A stretch of DNA of 64,000 bases, taken from Doryteuthis pealeii. Taxonomy: Eukaryota > Mollusca > Cephalopoda > Myopsida > Loliginidae. The notes under the pieces are model-generated. The model did no database searches. It was not told where the DNA came from and was given only the letters and a program-made list of their open reading frames with translations. Positions 20,566 through 33,080 of the stretch are shown piece by piece; the first letter of the stretch is position 1; the number at the start of each line of letters is the position of its first letter. Where the stretch lies: positions 92,672,182-92,736,181 of the forward strand of contig CM042138.1 of assembly GCA_023376005.1 (NCBI GenBank). The letters run 5' to 3'. The position numbers and the translations under genes are program-made.

Positions 20566-21215
20566 CTACCAATGAAGAAGAGAAGAAGAGAAGAAGAAGA
20601 AGAAGAAGAAAAGAAGAAGAAAAACACAGAATAAAGAAGAAAGAAAAACAAAGAAAAAGAATAATTTGAAGGAACATAAATAACAAATATCATTGTAAAT
20701 AAGAAGTACAAGAAAAAAAAAAAAAATGAAAAGGAAGAAAATAAAATCCAAATGTAAAGACGAAGGAAAGCCAGAAGATTGAAGGAAAATAGAGGAGGGA
20801 AGAAAAAATAAAATTAGAAAGTCACGTGCACAAGAAAGAAGGAAAAGAATTGAAATAAACGAATGGGTGAAAAAATAAATAAAGATTAATAGGGAAACAA
20901 ATAAAGAAAAGAAAACGATATACAAAAGGAAAAGGAACATAAATGAGCATAAGAGACACGGAAGAGACGGCACCGAGACAGCAGAAGAGAGAGAATGAGG
21001 AGAGAGAGAGAATTTGTGTAGGGAGAGAGAGAAAGAGAAAGAAGAACATGAGAGAGAGAGAATATAGAAGGAGAGAGAGAGAAGAAGAGAGGAAAGGAAA
21101 GAGGGAAAGAAAAGAAAGAGAAAGACAGAAAGGAAAGAACGAGGAAAAGATAAATTTTTTGAGAGAGAAAGAGAGAGAGGAGAGAAGAGGGGGACAGAGG
21201 CAGAAGGGAGAGCAC
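20566..21215. repeat. Polypurine tract, right of palindrome apex
   Basis: GAA/GAGA-rich mirror of 19600-20340. Long Arg/Glu/Lys and Ser/Leu/Phe frames on the two strands are compositional artefacts. Confidence 0.85.
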
Positions 21216-21429
21216 AATACAAAGTTGAAAATCACCACTAAGTGGTATTGCAAACCAAAAACGAAGATTTGACTTCACAGTAATGTAAACAACTGATATT
21301 TTATATATATACTAACCAACAATCATATATATATATATAATAGACTAAATCTCTTCATACTAACTAGAATATTATAATGAATTAAATGTTAAAGTATATA
21401 CTACCATATTATATATATATATATAATAT

Positions 21430-21433
<4 letters not shown>

Positions 21434-21462
<29 letters not shown>

Positions 21463-21528
21463 TAATATTTATGCGTGGTTATGTGTGGTAAAGTGTATTG
21501 TATCTGTGTATTATGAATATGATATAGT

Positions 21529-21567
<39 letters not shown>
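21434..21567. repeat. (GT)n microsatellites
   Basis: Two GT runs at 21441-21461 and 21530-21567 with a short AT-rich spacer. Mirror of the (CA)n at 19278-19405. Confidence 0.9.
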
Positions 21568-21569
<2 letters not shown>

Positions 21570-21879
21570 TAATGTAAATTCTTTAACTTGTTCATTTGTC
21601 TATGTGTATCTAAAATCATTCGAGCGAAAATCATTTGACAATAATTAAATACTCATGTCGGCGTAGGATTTTAAAAAACGCAAAAACCCAAAACCAAAAA
21701 AACAAAAAAAAAAACTTAGATCGTCCAGGTAATAAACAATCGGTCCCGAATCTACATAATTTCCCGGACAGTATATTAAAATGCGCTCCAACTACATGTT
21801 GTTTTCTTTTACTAACGTCTGCTGGTGGATGCCTTTATGTCTTGGGTCTTCTAACTTCAAAAGACGACCGACTGTACTC

Positions 21880-21975
21880 CTGCGCGTCGACGGCTGCTGC
21901 CGCCGCTGCTGCTGCTGCTATTGGTCGTGCGACTACAACGCGCTGCTGCCGCTGCCGTGGCTGCTACTGCTCAAG
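21880..21975 (+). repeat. GCN trinucleotide repeat, mirror copy
   Basis: GCTGCCGCCGCTGCTGCTGC followed by further GCT/GCC units. Mirror of 18893-18985. Confidence 0.7.
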
Positions 21976-22559
21976 CTTGGCAATCTTGGTGATCGTGTCA
22001 ACCTTTTGCGGATCATGCCGCTAACACTAGACGCTCTCACATTTCGATCACCAATTGTGACGCTTTCAGTTACTCTTCTTCTTCTTCCTTTTTCTTTATA
22101 GAAAACCGCTCATCTAACAACATGTTTATCAATTGGATTTATTTCAATGTTTTTATCACACCTGAGTTGGTTTTTTTCGGAATTCGTCCGTTTTGATAAA
22201 GAAAAAAACTCAAAATAACGGAAAAAAAAAACATTATATATATGATAATTTCTATACTTACAGCACTGAGATTTGAAACGGGCCAGAACATACAGCGAAA
22301 CTCCTGACACTGTGCTTCTTTATATTTTAATATATATCACTAAACAAAAAAAAAAGTTCAATTTTGAAAGCGAAGTAATTAAAAACTTTGTTTTATAATA
22401 ACTTTTTCTTTTTAAAATCTACCAATGCAGTGGAAATACTAAAGAAGGAATTAGATTTTGAAAAAAAATAAACAGAGAAATCGTGTGTATATTATTGCAC
22501 GTAACTCGGGGAACAACTTTAGATATGTGAAACAAAAGTTTATATTTTAGTATTATTTA

Positions 22560-22622
22560 CCATCTCCTCTGCACGAGTAGGATGTGACACAATGTCAATT
22601 TCTTAAGCGAAGTTTGAATTTT
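22560..22622 (-). mobile_element. SINE-B 3' tail, mirror copy
   Basis: Mirror of 18222-18292. Confidence 0.55.
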
Positions 22623-22979
22623 TGAAGTAATATATATAATGTATGGAAACAACTTTTCTGAGTTGAAAGTACACAAATTTGCGTTATAAAAAAATTGTCG
22701 TTTATTTGTGTCTGAAATTCATCTTCTGCCGTCATCAACTTTAATTGTGTGACAAACAACTTTTCAGCGTCAACCGGGCGAAGTACTGAACGGTTTGGAG
22801 CGCATCCTTTGGATTTTGGATTATATTTTTTTTAAACATAGACAGGGTAATAGAACAAAAAAAAAATAACTATTGAGAGTTTTTTGTCAGTTCAATTGAT
22901 TCTGCGTGTACGACCCTTTGCATATGTAAATTGGGTTTTAATGTTTGATTCTTCTTTCTTTGATCGACAGGAATATTGG

Positions 22980-23070
22980 AAAAAAAAAAGAAAAAGAAAA
23001 AAAAGAAAGAAAGAAAGAAAAAAGAAAAAGAAAAAAGAAAGAAAGAAAAAAAAAAAAAAAAAAAGAAAAG
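22980..23070. repeat. A-rich tract, mirror of poly-T
   Basis: AAAG/poly-A mirror of 17704-17870, shortened. Confidence 0.9.
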
Positions 23071-24989
23071 AAAAAAATCCTTGACGAAAAATATAAAATA
23101 ATGTGATAAGAAACAACAAGAAAAAAACATGTTCTCCATAAAAGGATTTCACAATTTAACATATTGGATATATAAAACAGGCCTGGACGACTTTTGAAAA
23201 AAAAACTTTTAGAAATTTATTCCTTAATTCCTTATTCAATTAAAAGACAGAATATTTGATTTATAAATAATTTTTTTGTTTCTCAATGTCATGATATACA
23301 ATATCTCATCGATATTACTTAACGTGTCATTTCCAACATCTGGATATCTGAATGTAGACCGGTTAGAACACGTGGAAACAAATCGAACAGTTATTTAAAT
23401 ACACATATCCGCAGTGTTGATTGGTCGTTCATTTTTGTCTGGATTTTACCATTTTTCTTTTAACCAAGTGCATCAAAACAATACAATTTTTTCGACAAAT
23501 ATTTCTACATTGGAACTCAAATAGTGTCACAGATTTATCCCAATAAAATGGATAATGATTATGATTGTCCAACATAATTTAATATTGGTAAATTGATAGA
23601 ATAATACATGAATAACACCATTAGATAAATCCAGGACTTTTTAAAATATTTGGAACTTAAAACATAATCTACTAATTGAATAATGCCTTAGTGTATTACT
23701 CTGAAAAAACTAAGAATATTTTCAATACTGAAAACTACTACGACTACCACAGCTAGTATATATACATCAAGATTGCACAAAGTTGTACGTGAATCACTAC
23801 TACAGCAACAAGAGCAAGAATAATATTTACATCGGTGATTTTATCTTCGCCGAGACTAATTTCAGGCCAGCGATAACCAGAGTAGAGACTAGGAATCTTC
23901 AGATTTTGGGGAAAAAAATATTTAAAAAAGAAAACGGAAATAAAAAAAAAAAAAAAAAAAAAAGAACAAAAAGAACGGAAAAATACGGACCCAATAGATA
24001 AGGTCTATTTCTGACTGGCCAAAAAGGGAAAAAATATTTCACCGTAAGGCGAACCTATCGGACTAAAATCTACCTGTTGTCTTTGGATTTTATTGAACGA
24101 TGTCACATCATGCAGGCAGGGTGCTTTCTATGTCTTGTATGAAAGTGGAACGCTGTAGCCAAAATCAAGTCAGAAAAAAAGAAAACTTTTAGAATGTTTT
24201 CGCTTTTCAGTGTCAAGTCTTTTCTCTTTTCCTCTAGTATATTTTGTTTTAACATAACTCAATTATAATACTTTTCAATAATATGATTATTTAATTTCTA
24301 CACTTATTGTTATTGTTCATCAAATTATCTATCTTAAAAAACATATAAATATATATATAAACTTTATATTATATGAATTAGATATATTTTTTTTGTTATA
24401 AGATCAAACATTGAAGACGTTCACTTATTCTCTTGTTTATTTATTATTTGTTATTTCGTGAGTTTTAAAAAAAAATTTAAACTATATTTTTTTAGTAATC
24501 CCGCCTATTTTGTTTCTATTCTAATGACGTGACTACAAAAAAAATACATTTTTTAAAATTGTTTAACACTAAAATTTAATTTGTAACTTTATTTTGAACG
24601 TGTTTTTTTTTTAAGATTATTAAATAGATTTTCACAAAATTTTTTTAACTGGAAAATAACTGCTCATGAATTAAATATTTTCTCTGAATCTTTGCCATAC
24701 AGTAATCAAGAACTGGTCTATGTGCATTGGAAAAGATATAGCTCATTGATTAAATTATTTGTTAAATTTATTTATAAAATCTTAGTTTATAAATATCAAA
24801 GATATTTTATTTTTACACCATTAGATAAATTTTACACTATAAAACAAAAACAATCACTATAAAATTCATACCAAGGAAACCAAAAAGTTATCCTGTGCGG
24901 ATAACTTCTTTTTGGATTTGCTCTTCGGAGATTATTAATTTCTTAAAGTACGTCTCTATCTGTTAAATTGTTGAAAATGGCCTACCTCG
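23071..24989. other. Unassigned AT-rich, mirror
   Basis: Mirror of 15765-17650. Nothing new beyond the left arm. Confidence 0.5.
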
Positions 24990-26048
24990 ATGGAACAGTC
25001 GCCAATTAAACAATATATGGAAACACTACTAATCAACCAGACTTTTCTGCAATCAACTTTTAACCAAAGCGTGGAAGGTCACCGCCATTGCTGTCTATAC
25101 TGGTGGCTTTATTATGCTTGTCACAATGCTTGTGGTCTGGCCGGAAGCATATTATTATATTAGCGGCCATATTGCAAAGAAAACCATGAAACATTATTAA
25201 TATATTCATTGCAAGCCTTTTATCAAATGACGTCATCAACTTAAGCCCTAAATAATGCCATGGTATCATTCTTATTTTCTACGGTGTTGGCCTAGTTAAT
25301 ATATTCATTGTGAACTTGGTGCTCATTTCACTGTTTTTGTTGCTGATGGGATCATCTCTGTGGCACATGGTTTGATTGCAATCCACAGATTCATTGTTGT
25401 TGTTTGTAATCAGTTCTATATGACTATCTCTAGAATTGCTAACAACCACGGCTTTGTACTGGTGTTCGCACGGGCCGTACCTCTTTTTATTCCTTGAAAA
25501 TCGATCTAGGAAACATGGTCCTACTACGAGCCAAAACTTTTGCGCTGTTTAGTGAAGAAGGAATTTGCTCTTTTAAAAGTTTAGTCATATGTGCTCATGA
25601 TAGGCCATCTCTCATTTGTTATATGCTCATAGCCATTTTCATTAAAGTATAACGTGGCGTCAGCCCGCCCTCCGAGGCCATCAAACAGCGAATGGCTTAG
25701 GCGGGAAATTCAAATCACAAAAATGTTCGGCATGGTCTTTCTTATGATTACTCATTGGTTACATTTCCTTATGGAATCGTGCGCAGTATAGACGCACAGT
25801 TAAATTACAGGTGCTAATGTTATGTAGTGTTCAACTGTCTTGTATGCAGTAGCGACAGTGTGTGCCGATAATTATATGGCATGGACAGGCGAATTAACGA
25901 GGCCCTGCGCCAATTACTGTGTTCTTCGAAAAGGCAATCGCCGCGAAACGGTCCTGGTTATCATGCGGCTATACAGAGATTACAGGTTAACAAAGATTGG
26001 AAACTGCAAAGAAACCGTTACAGAAATAGTTCCTCTTCAGCGAGATGA
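24990..26048 (+). CDS. Class A GPCR, second copy in mirror arm, frame-broken
   Basis: Reverse-complement counterpart of 14700-15764. The start ATG GAA CAG is at 24990. TM1 is readable (GGFIMLVTMLVVW-like at about 25100-25145), the IAIHRF equivalent is near 25375-25395, and the tail EACRQ/SKRQ equivalent lies before the stop at 26046-26048. The TM7 NPIIY codons are altered and many indels differ from the left copy. Because the two arms break at different places, I read this as a poorer-quality image of the same gene and not a second locus. Confidence 0.7.
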
Positions 26049-26049
26049 G

Positions 26050-26165
26050 ACTTCTCTATTAATTATCTTTAGGATTATCTATTTGATCCATTTGAATAAA
26101 CTTTAGGATTAATCTACTTAATTACCATTTAAATAAAATTGGATTTATCTATTTAATCCATTTAA
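26050..26165. repeat. Short tandem repeat, mirror
   Basis: Mirror of 14583-14692. Confidence 0.65.
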
Positions 26166-26924
26166 ACAAAGAAGTTTCTTTTACCAAACATTAATTTTTT
26201 CACGTAAAATCTGTTGTTTTTCTTTTAAATTTTGACGATTCATTGAATTTTTTTTTTTTCTCCAAATGTTAATGGCCGGCAAACTTTAAAAAACAAATAA
26301 AGCAGGAGGATTTTTTATGGCACAGGAAACTTTAATTCTAATTTGATTTTATTGTTTAGCCATAAACATATTTGCTTTCGCAATTTTCAGACTGAAATAA
26401 ATAAAAAAAGATGCTTTTTTTTAAGACGAATTTGTAATGAATCATGTGTTCAAAATAATGTTGCTGTAATCAATTTTGCTTCTTATCAATCATGAAAGAT
26501 GATTAACTTTTAATAATTATCAATGTCTTAAAAAAACAAAACTTTTTCGAACATGGAGACGTTTCCATTTTTCATTGAAACTCTTTTTCTCTCTTTGTAA
26601 TTTAACGATCTGTAAAATTGTTTTCAAACAGTCAAATTTTTTGTTATTATCTGTTGGAATTTTAAATACAAATGTATTTTATCCTCAGATGTTACAGTTA
26701 TAGATTGCCATGTTTACTGAAAAAAAAAAAAAAAAAAAAAAAAGGAAAAAAAAGGAAAGTTATTTAAAACGATTCTTTTCTGAACTTGTTTAAAGACCAA
26801 CTTGGATAATTTAGTTGTCAATCATAAATCAACTTCTTTTTAATTCTTTTAATTTTCTTTGATTTTTTCTTTTAGATATTAAACTTATTTTCGTTAGAGA
26901 ATTGTATAGAATCTTGTGTGATGC
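26166..26924. other. Unassigned AT-rich, mirror
   Basis: Mirror of 13816-14582, with a poly-A run at about 26720-26744. Confidence 0.5.
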
Positions 26925-27260
26925 CGCAATCGGATATAATGATTGTTTATTTCTACCGTTAAAAGGGAGGATGCCCATGGGCCCAATGCAAAGTACAATT
27001 TACAACCAGCATATCCTCTAAATTGTAACAGATTTAACATATCCGCACTATTACTATCAAGCAATAAAGCCGAGGGACATTTCTTTAAAGAATTACAAAA
27101 CCTTGAAAACATTTTTAAATTTCTAAAAATAAATAAGCAACCTTTTCAACCAAATATACAGAACATAAGCGAATAATTCTACATTACTTCAAAGACTGAA
27201 ATCCAAAATAACTTTATTGGCAATAAATGACCCACAGAGGTTTGATATGCCGGTTAACAA
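26925..27260 (+). pseudogene. LINE 3' end, mirror copy
   Basis: Mirror of 13485-13815. The open frame YPLNCNRFNISALLLSSNKA retains the C-terminal Cys part but has lost the HILL stretch. The tail ATGACCCACAGAGG, TTGATATGCCGG is at about 27228-27256. Confidence 0.6.
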
Positions 27261-27420
27261 AACTCAAACGATTGCGCATTGCTGAAGGAAGAATCAAACG
27301 AATGACACTTGACATCCTCCAAGATTGAAGTGTACAACATACTCGATCTCTGTACGGCCTGATACCGAAATAGACCCACTTCCCCCCAACTATATATATA
27401 TCATACTGAGTATAGTTTTA

Positions 27421-27954
27421 CTAGCAGGACATGTGGATATACACAATATGATTAATTTAACCATTACACGGTTTTAATATGTTTATTTTAAGAGCTTATT
27501 ACACAATAGTTTTAAATATGTAAAAAGTATAGATACTATTGATTTATCCATCCACTTACATCCTTATTTTTTCTCTATTTCAATCTTTTCATTTTTTCAT
27601 TATGTCGAGATTGAAACAGGTAGATTATCAGCTTCCACACGCTCATGCCCTCTCTCTCTTTTTGCTACTCTCTTTCTTTCTTTCTTATTTGTGTTTTTTT
27701 TGTGGAGCATCGACCTCGCCTCTCTTTTTCTTTATAATAAAAATGTTAATGGTTTCATTACTTAGCTGAAAAGGTAACGATCCTTTTTAGACAATAAAAG
27801 TTCGGCGGATAAGCAACTACACAGCAAATTTACATTTAAATTTTTGGATATAGATCTTGGAACGATTGGACGTCTCATTTTTAACCAGATGGTGTGCAGA
27901 GAATGATAACGGTCGGAAGATTAAGGACAAGAGTATTAATTATAACTAGATAGA
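27421..27954 (-). mobile_element. Helitron H3, mirror copy
   Basis: Mirror of 12812-13323. CTAG at 27421-27424 and the TC end at 27953-27954. Confidence 0.65.
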
Positions 27955-28170
27955 TGCATTATATGTTCTCGTACGTCTGATCTCTTACGGTATTGATATG
28001 ATGAATGCATTTATGGTTCTATTTTATTTCAATAGGCCTTCCAAAATAATCAAAAGTCATGTCTGATATCCGATACTGGACTTTAATGATCTTCGTGTTG
28101 GAAAAGGCTGAATCACATAATCTACGTAGGATAGATAGGAGGATTAAATCAATATGTTAGTATTTATAAA

Positions 28171-28425
28171 GGGGCTGGTTTAGGCTCATCGTAGACGTTC
28201 GCAGAAACACAAGGTTCCTAGTTCGATACCGGTCCCGCACTCACGTATGAGTAGCATAGGGATTTGTGCGGTAAAGTTAGGGGGCTGATGGTAGGTGGGT
28301 GCTCCAACCTCAGGTCTAAATAACAATCTACTTGGTCCTACGCATTATTGAAAAAGGGGATATACTCCCTCGCTGACTGGCTGATACCGACTTTATGGCG
28401 CCCCGTCGACTGTTACTTATTCATA
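28171..28425 (+). mobile_element. SINE-A, mirror copy
   Basis: Mirror of 12346-12606. The tRNA-like head is damaged by indels (the TCAGTCGGTAGAGC stretch is lost). Confidence 0.75.
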
Positions 28426-28426
28426 A

Positions 28427-28697
28427 AACGGGTCTGTTTAAGCCCAGTCGGTAGAAAACTCTTAGGTAATGCCGAGGATTTGATACCAGTCCCCGTCCAC
28501 TAAGCAAGCATTGATCGTTAATCTGATCTGTGCAGTAAAGTGGGGAGCTGAACGTTAAGTGTGGCAACTTCACCTGAGCAGAAAAAATATTCCTGGGTCT
28601 AGCGCTAGCAAATTGAGATACATCCTCTCGTTGTCTGACTGATACCGAAAATAGGCCACTCCTATCAACTTTACTTTATTCATCAAAAAAAAAAAAA
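28427..28697 (+). mobile_element. SINE-A diverged subtype, mirror copy
   Basis: Mirror of 12088-12340, ending in a poly-A tail at 28685-28698. Confidence 0.7.
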
Positions 28698-28979
28698 AAT
28701 GGGATGCGAATCCCTCACGCTAACTGTTGCGATTTACCGTTTGATCCCACCGACGTATTAGTCACCATTTATTCTAGGAGGTTGCTTAATGTCATTTTTG
28801 ATTCTTCCTTCACAATCTGAAAATCGGATATAGCTGTATGCCCAGGGAAGAACAAGTCACTATATCCCAATGTGCATTCGTCCACAAAACTTACAAATCC
28901 CACAAAAAAATCATTTTTCTAAAACAAATCTAAGATGGTAACTTTCAGTTGTTAATGTTAGTGTAGAATTGAAAGTACT

Positions 28980-29201
28980 ATCAGGGTGTTTACCAAAGTC
29001 TTGAAACAGTTTTAAGAATTGGAATGTTAATAAGCTCGACAATTGTCGAAATGAATGATAATCTTTAGTCAAAAAACTATTAAAATTCAACTCTTGAAGT
29101 TTTATTATTGTATGTAATTTTTTAAATAATTTCACTTCAACATTGACCGCCATCTTTGCTGATACATTTTCAACCTTCTGAGACTTTATGGATACTCTGT
29201 A
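28980..29201. mobile_element. Mariner-type MITE, mirror of copy 2
   Basis: CAGGGTGTTTACC at one end and GGATACTCTGTATA at the other. Mirror of 11583-11795. Confidence 0.45.
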
Positions 29202-29537
29202 TATAAGTACTAAAATAAAATAAAGAACGAAAAATCATTTCCTAATATTTTACTGACATTTTTCGTTGTCTTTGAATAGAAAACATTGCCGATTGTAAGT
29301 GGACAACGTGGAATTTGATTGGTCTTTCGACAAGACATAGAATACCTACACTAAATTGGTGTTAGAAGTCCAATTATTCAGCCCTTAAGGCTACAAGTTC
29401 CTCACAGCCGCGGTCAGTTATCCATTCAACGTAAAACTACATTCTGTTCACTTCTTTTTTAATTTTCTTTCTAATGTTATAAAACAATATCTGAAATTTT
29501 AACGTTCAGTAATAATGTTAATTTTATTTTAAATATA

Positions 29538-29751
29538 TAGCAGGGTGTTCTAACAACGAATTGATATAGATATAGAATGTTATATTTCATTATAGAAATT
29601 ATAGAATATTTTACTAAAAAAACATATATAAGGTTCAACTCTTGAAGTTTTTATTATTTGATTGTACTTTTTTGATTATCACACTTCAATGTGACCGCAT
29701 TTTGTTGATAGATTTCAGACTTCTGCAGAACTTCCATGGACATCCCGTGAT
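29538..29751. mobile_element. Mariner-type MITE, mirror of copy 1
   Basis: CAGGGTGTTCTAAC at one end and GGACATCCCGTGATA at the other. Mirror of 11045-11261. Confidence 0.45.
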
Positions 29752-30421
29752 ATAGTACGTAAAAAGCACAAGGGAAACAATTTCTAATATTTTTATGATA
29801 TGTTTAGATTGTTCTTTGACAGAAAGCTATAAGACGACAATCAGGTTTTTAAAAGTTGACAGGGCGCAATTTTAATTGCGAATCTTTTGAAACAGATGTG
29901 GAATACATCACCTTAAATTGTCTTTGAAATTCCACATACAGCTTAAGACTTACAGGTTCTTCAGCAAGGTCTAAACTTAATTTACAATACACATTTTATG
30001 GAAAGAAATATTGAACAGTATTAATAGTTTGCGCTTTTCGTAAGATTTCAATTCCCAGCCTATTTTTTATTATCAAATATCCGAGAAATTCAATTTCTTT
30101 TCCTTAAAAATCATTAAAATACAAGTGTATTATTAATTTCCAATATATTCAAGAAATCTCACACAGACACACTCCATCGATCATATACGCTCACACCATG
30201 TTAATATGCCATAATTATTAACCTAAGACATATCCAAGACCCATAACGCCTTATATCGCTTGTACACACTATACTGACTCAAAAATTCCTGCAAGTTGGT
30301 TCATTATTAATATTTATGATATTTCGAACTGTTATCCTCATTATAAATTGTGTATGAAACAAACGTTCAAGCCGAATATATTGATTCTGTATCAGGGTTT
30401 TTTTTATTATCATTATTTAAT

Positions 30422-30521
30422 NNNNNNNNNNNNNNNNNNNNNNNNNNNNNNNNNNNNNNNNNNNNNNNNNNNNNNNNNNNNNNNNNNNNNNNNNNNNNNN
30501 NNNNNNNNNNNNNNNNNNNNN
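30422..30521. other. Assembly gap, 100 N
   Basis: Exactly 100 N, the customary placeholder for unknown length. It terminates the right arm of inverted duplication 1. Confidence 0.99.
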
Positions 30522-30535
30522 TTCTTTAAAATACT

Positions 30536-31515
30536 CTTTTAATAAGCTCTGTTGCCTGGAGCTTTAGAATACATCAACTGCACCTCTGCTGAGAGTTAAG
30601 ACCTCCCCCAATGAGGCCCACCTGTTGCCTAAGTGGGTGATCTCTGATGCTTAAAGATTATAGCTGAGAAACATGACATGCACACTTTGGCCCTTCCTAA
30701 CTTGGATGTGCGGTCCGAGAAGTCCCACCGATCGGCTGGTTAGTCAAGTCCAAGTGTTGTATATTGTACAAACGGAAATAGGGGAATTTCCGGTTAAATT
30801 AAACAGAGAGGGGACGACAAAAATGACAAAGGACTTTTTTCCCGGTAAAAGCGAACTAAGAGCAAAACATGGAAATAGATTGTCCGCTGATAAAGTGTTA
30901 ACAAAGAAAATGCGTAGGCGTTTTAAGATAAATAAAAGGAAGTCAGTCAGTCAGAGAGAGACGGGAGACAGCGGCGGAGAACACTGAGCGACAGACGCTC
31001 CACGTCCATTGCAGCCAACGGCTGTGGACCACCAGCCACCCTCCACCTCACCAACGCTAGTCATCCTAGCAGCAGTAGTAGTCATTGTCACCCTCGGTCA
31101 TTTCATTGTCAACGCTCGCCGCCCACTACGTACAGCCGATGAGAGAAATAAAGTCAAAACTCCAACTATACCCATGTATGTAACACTAGCATCTATATGT
31201 TTTTTCAGCGACCATGCCCTTATGGTAAGCCCCAATGAGAATGACGTTAAAGTCATCAGATGGGAAGTTCCAATTCCAGAGCTCGGGGGAGTACCCTTAC
31301 ATCACCGTTACTCCTAGATCCCCTCTGATCGGAGTGGTAGTGCCGTTTATGGTGGAATAGAAAAAATAAGTTTAGAAAGTGTTTTTGAAAAAAAATTGAT
31401 TTAAACAAAAATTGAGTACCCATCAAGAATGACTAAAACAAAACGGATTCGGCATGAAATAACCCAACCATGGTTGAACGCCGTAAATCAAAAACCAAGT
31501 AACCAACAAACTCTT
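30536..31515 (+). mobile_element. SINE-like repeat Z, split by an LTR
   Basis: Matches 33081-33500 and 35512-36110 on both sides of the insertion at 30755-31185: GCACCTCTGCTGAGAG and GATGCTTAAAG before it; CTAGCATCTATATG, AATGACGTTAAAG and CGGAGTGGTAGTG after it. It ends with a LINE-type tail (GATTCGGCATGAAATAACCC, then GCCGTAAATCAAAAACC). Confidence 0.65.
30755..31185. mobile_element. Solo-LTR-like insertion in repeat Z
   Basis: 431 bp starting TGTTGTATATTG and ending ATGTATGTAACA, so it has TG…CA ends. It interrupts an otherwise continuous Z repeat. Inside are a TATA-like ATAAATAAAAG at 30928-30938 and an AATAAA at about 31145, in LTR-like order. Flanks CAAG and CTAG could be a 4-bp target duplication with one mismatch. 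Two open frames across it are incidental: they overrun its borders into Z. Confidence 0.5.
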
Positions 31516-31847
31516 TTAATTTACATAGAAAGTATTCTAAGATATTTTGTGACTTCTAAGGAAGAAGAAATATTTTGTAAACTATTAAGAAAACAGAGTT
31601 AAAAGTCTGTAGGTCGCCAGTCGTGAAAGGCTTTTGTTAAAACCTCTTTTTCTAAGCAGAAAAAAAAAATCTCACGTATGGTTACACAGGCTGTCAAATA
31701 CAGAGATTTAAAGATTATGTGTTTCGTGACCTGCAATAATGTTGGCTGCGATTTTACAAACTGAAGACCGAAATGAAAAGAAATGAAAAGAATGGAATAT
31801 TTGATTGTTTTCAAGAGGAATTAAATGACCGATTTCTATAAGAATTG
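31516..31847. other. Unassigned
   Basis: AT-rich, no recognisable gene or repeat. Confidence 0.45.
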
Positions 31848-32150
31848 CTAGCAAGAATATGCGCTCTCGGAGCGAAAATATTTATGTTTTCATGTAACAA
31901 AATATATTAGATTAGAGAGACTAACGAAATTTAATAAGAACGCATATGAAAACTTTACACTTATTTTAATTATATTTATTTGGTTTCTATATAAAATAAT
32001 TCCTATTATTGACGGTGGAGAATAAAACGATAATATTAGAGATCAATAACACCAAGTAATAATTTATTAAACCCGATTTGTGAAAAATCTATGCAAATTA
32101 ACCAAACCATATATTATGTAAATCTTTATATCTTAGTGATATATAAGACA
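31848..32150 (-). mobile_element. Helitron H1, 5'-truncated
   Basis: Minus-strand 3' end: hairpin CGCTC-CGA-GAGCG, then CATATTCTTG and CTAG (31848-31851), then internal words shared with 193-831. The stem sequence differs from the 193-831 copy but remains paired. Confidence 0.55.
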
Positions 32151-32211
32151 CATTATTGCAAACGCAGTAATAACACGGATCCTTCGGTGCCTGTGTGTCC
32201 TGTGGCTTCGG

Positions 32212-32253
<42 letters not shown>

Positions 32254-32488
32254 TATATAGTTGGTCAGGAATATATTAAAAAAAAACATTTTTAAGATTT
32301 TTTTTACTGGTCTTTACTTAGGGATAAATGAAAATAAAAATATTAACAATAGGAAATTCAGATAAGCTAAGATCAGCGTATTTGGCTTACCTTCCTCTTT
32401 GAAATCCTATTTATGAGGGATTCAGATATATTGTATCTAATTTTGTCTGTTGGGTTTCTAATCTAGAAACATACACGAACCCCATACA

Positions 32489-32536
<48 letters not shown>

Positions 32537-32986
32537 ATTTATACGGAGGGAGAGAGAGAGAAAGCAAGCGAGAGAGAGAGAGAGAGAATGACCTACATCG
32601 ACGTGAAAGAGAAGAGAGAGAGAGGGGAAGAAAAAGTGTCATATTGTATTTTACATATAAGCAGATTTCACAAATGAATCTTGATTAAGACATGGATTAG
32701 GTCCCTGTTATTTGACCGACATATTGAAAAGCGAATGTCAGCAGTTTTCTCTTTCATATCAAAAGGATTTCCATAACCTTTGAAATAGATATTCTCGGCA
32801 ACTTTTTGAGTGCAAATACTCGGTGATGAAAATCACATTCAAATCGCATGTAAAAGTTATGACAATTTTCATTTACTTGGCGCCATATTACAAAAACGCT
32901 GAATTAAAAAATGTTGTTTTTTTATCCAATGTTCAGGAATCGATGAATTCTATGTAAAAGCAATCTTGGATACATTATTATACATA

Positions 32987-32989
<3 letters not shown>
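32151..32989. other. Unassigned with microsatellites
   Basis: (TA)n at about 32216-32262 and 32493-32533, GA repeats at about 32546-32590, and otherwise unrecognised sequence. Confidence 0.55.
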
Positions 32990-33053
<64 letters not shown>

Positions 33054-33080
33054 TAAATAATAATAATAATAATAATAATA
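32990..33080. repeat. (CA)n(TA)n(AAT)n microsatellite
   Basis: CA run, TA run, then AAT triplets immediately before repeat Z. Confidence 0.95.

Larger units (their letters stand above)
20488..30421. repeat. Inverted duplication 1, right arm
   Basis: Reverse-complement partner of 10412-20412. The arm ends exactly where the N run starts. Indels are frequent and shared genes are more broken here than in the left arm, for example the TM7 NPIIY site is corrupted. Confidence 0.95.

Noticed and set aside
20566..21278. 218-codon minus-strand ORF and partners
   Set aside because: Purine/pyrimidine tract artefact with Ser/Leu/Phe composition only.
10412..30421. Two separate GPCR paralogues in head-to-head arrangement
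   Set aside because: The mirror arm repeats all intergenic sequence too, so this is one locus read twice or a whole-block duplication.
30673..31317. Two ORFs of 102-104 codons near the first gap
   Set aside because: Both cross the border between repeat Z and the LTR-like insert; no recognisable protein.
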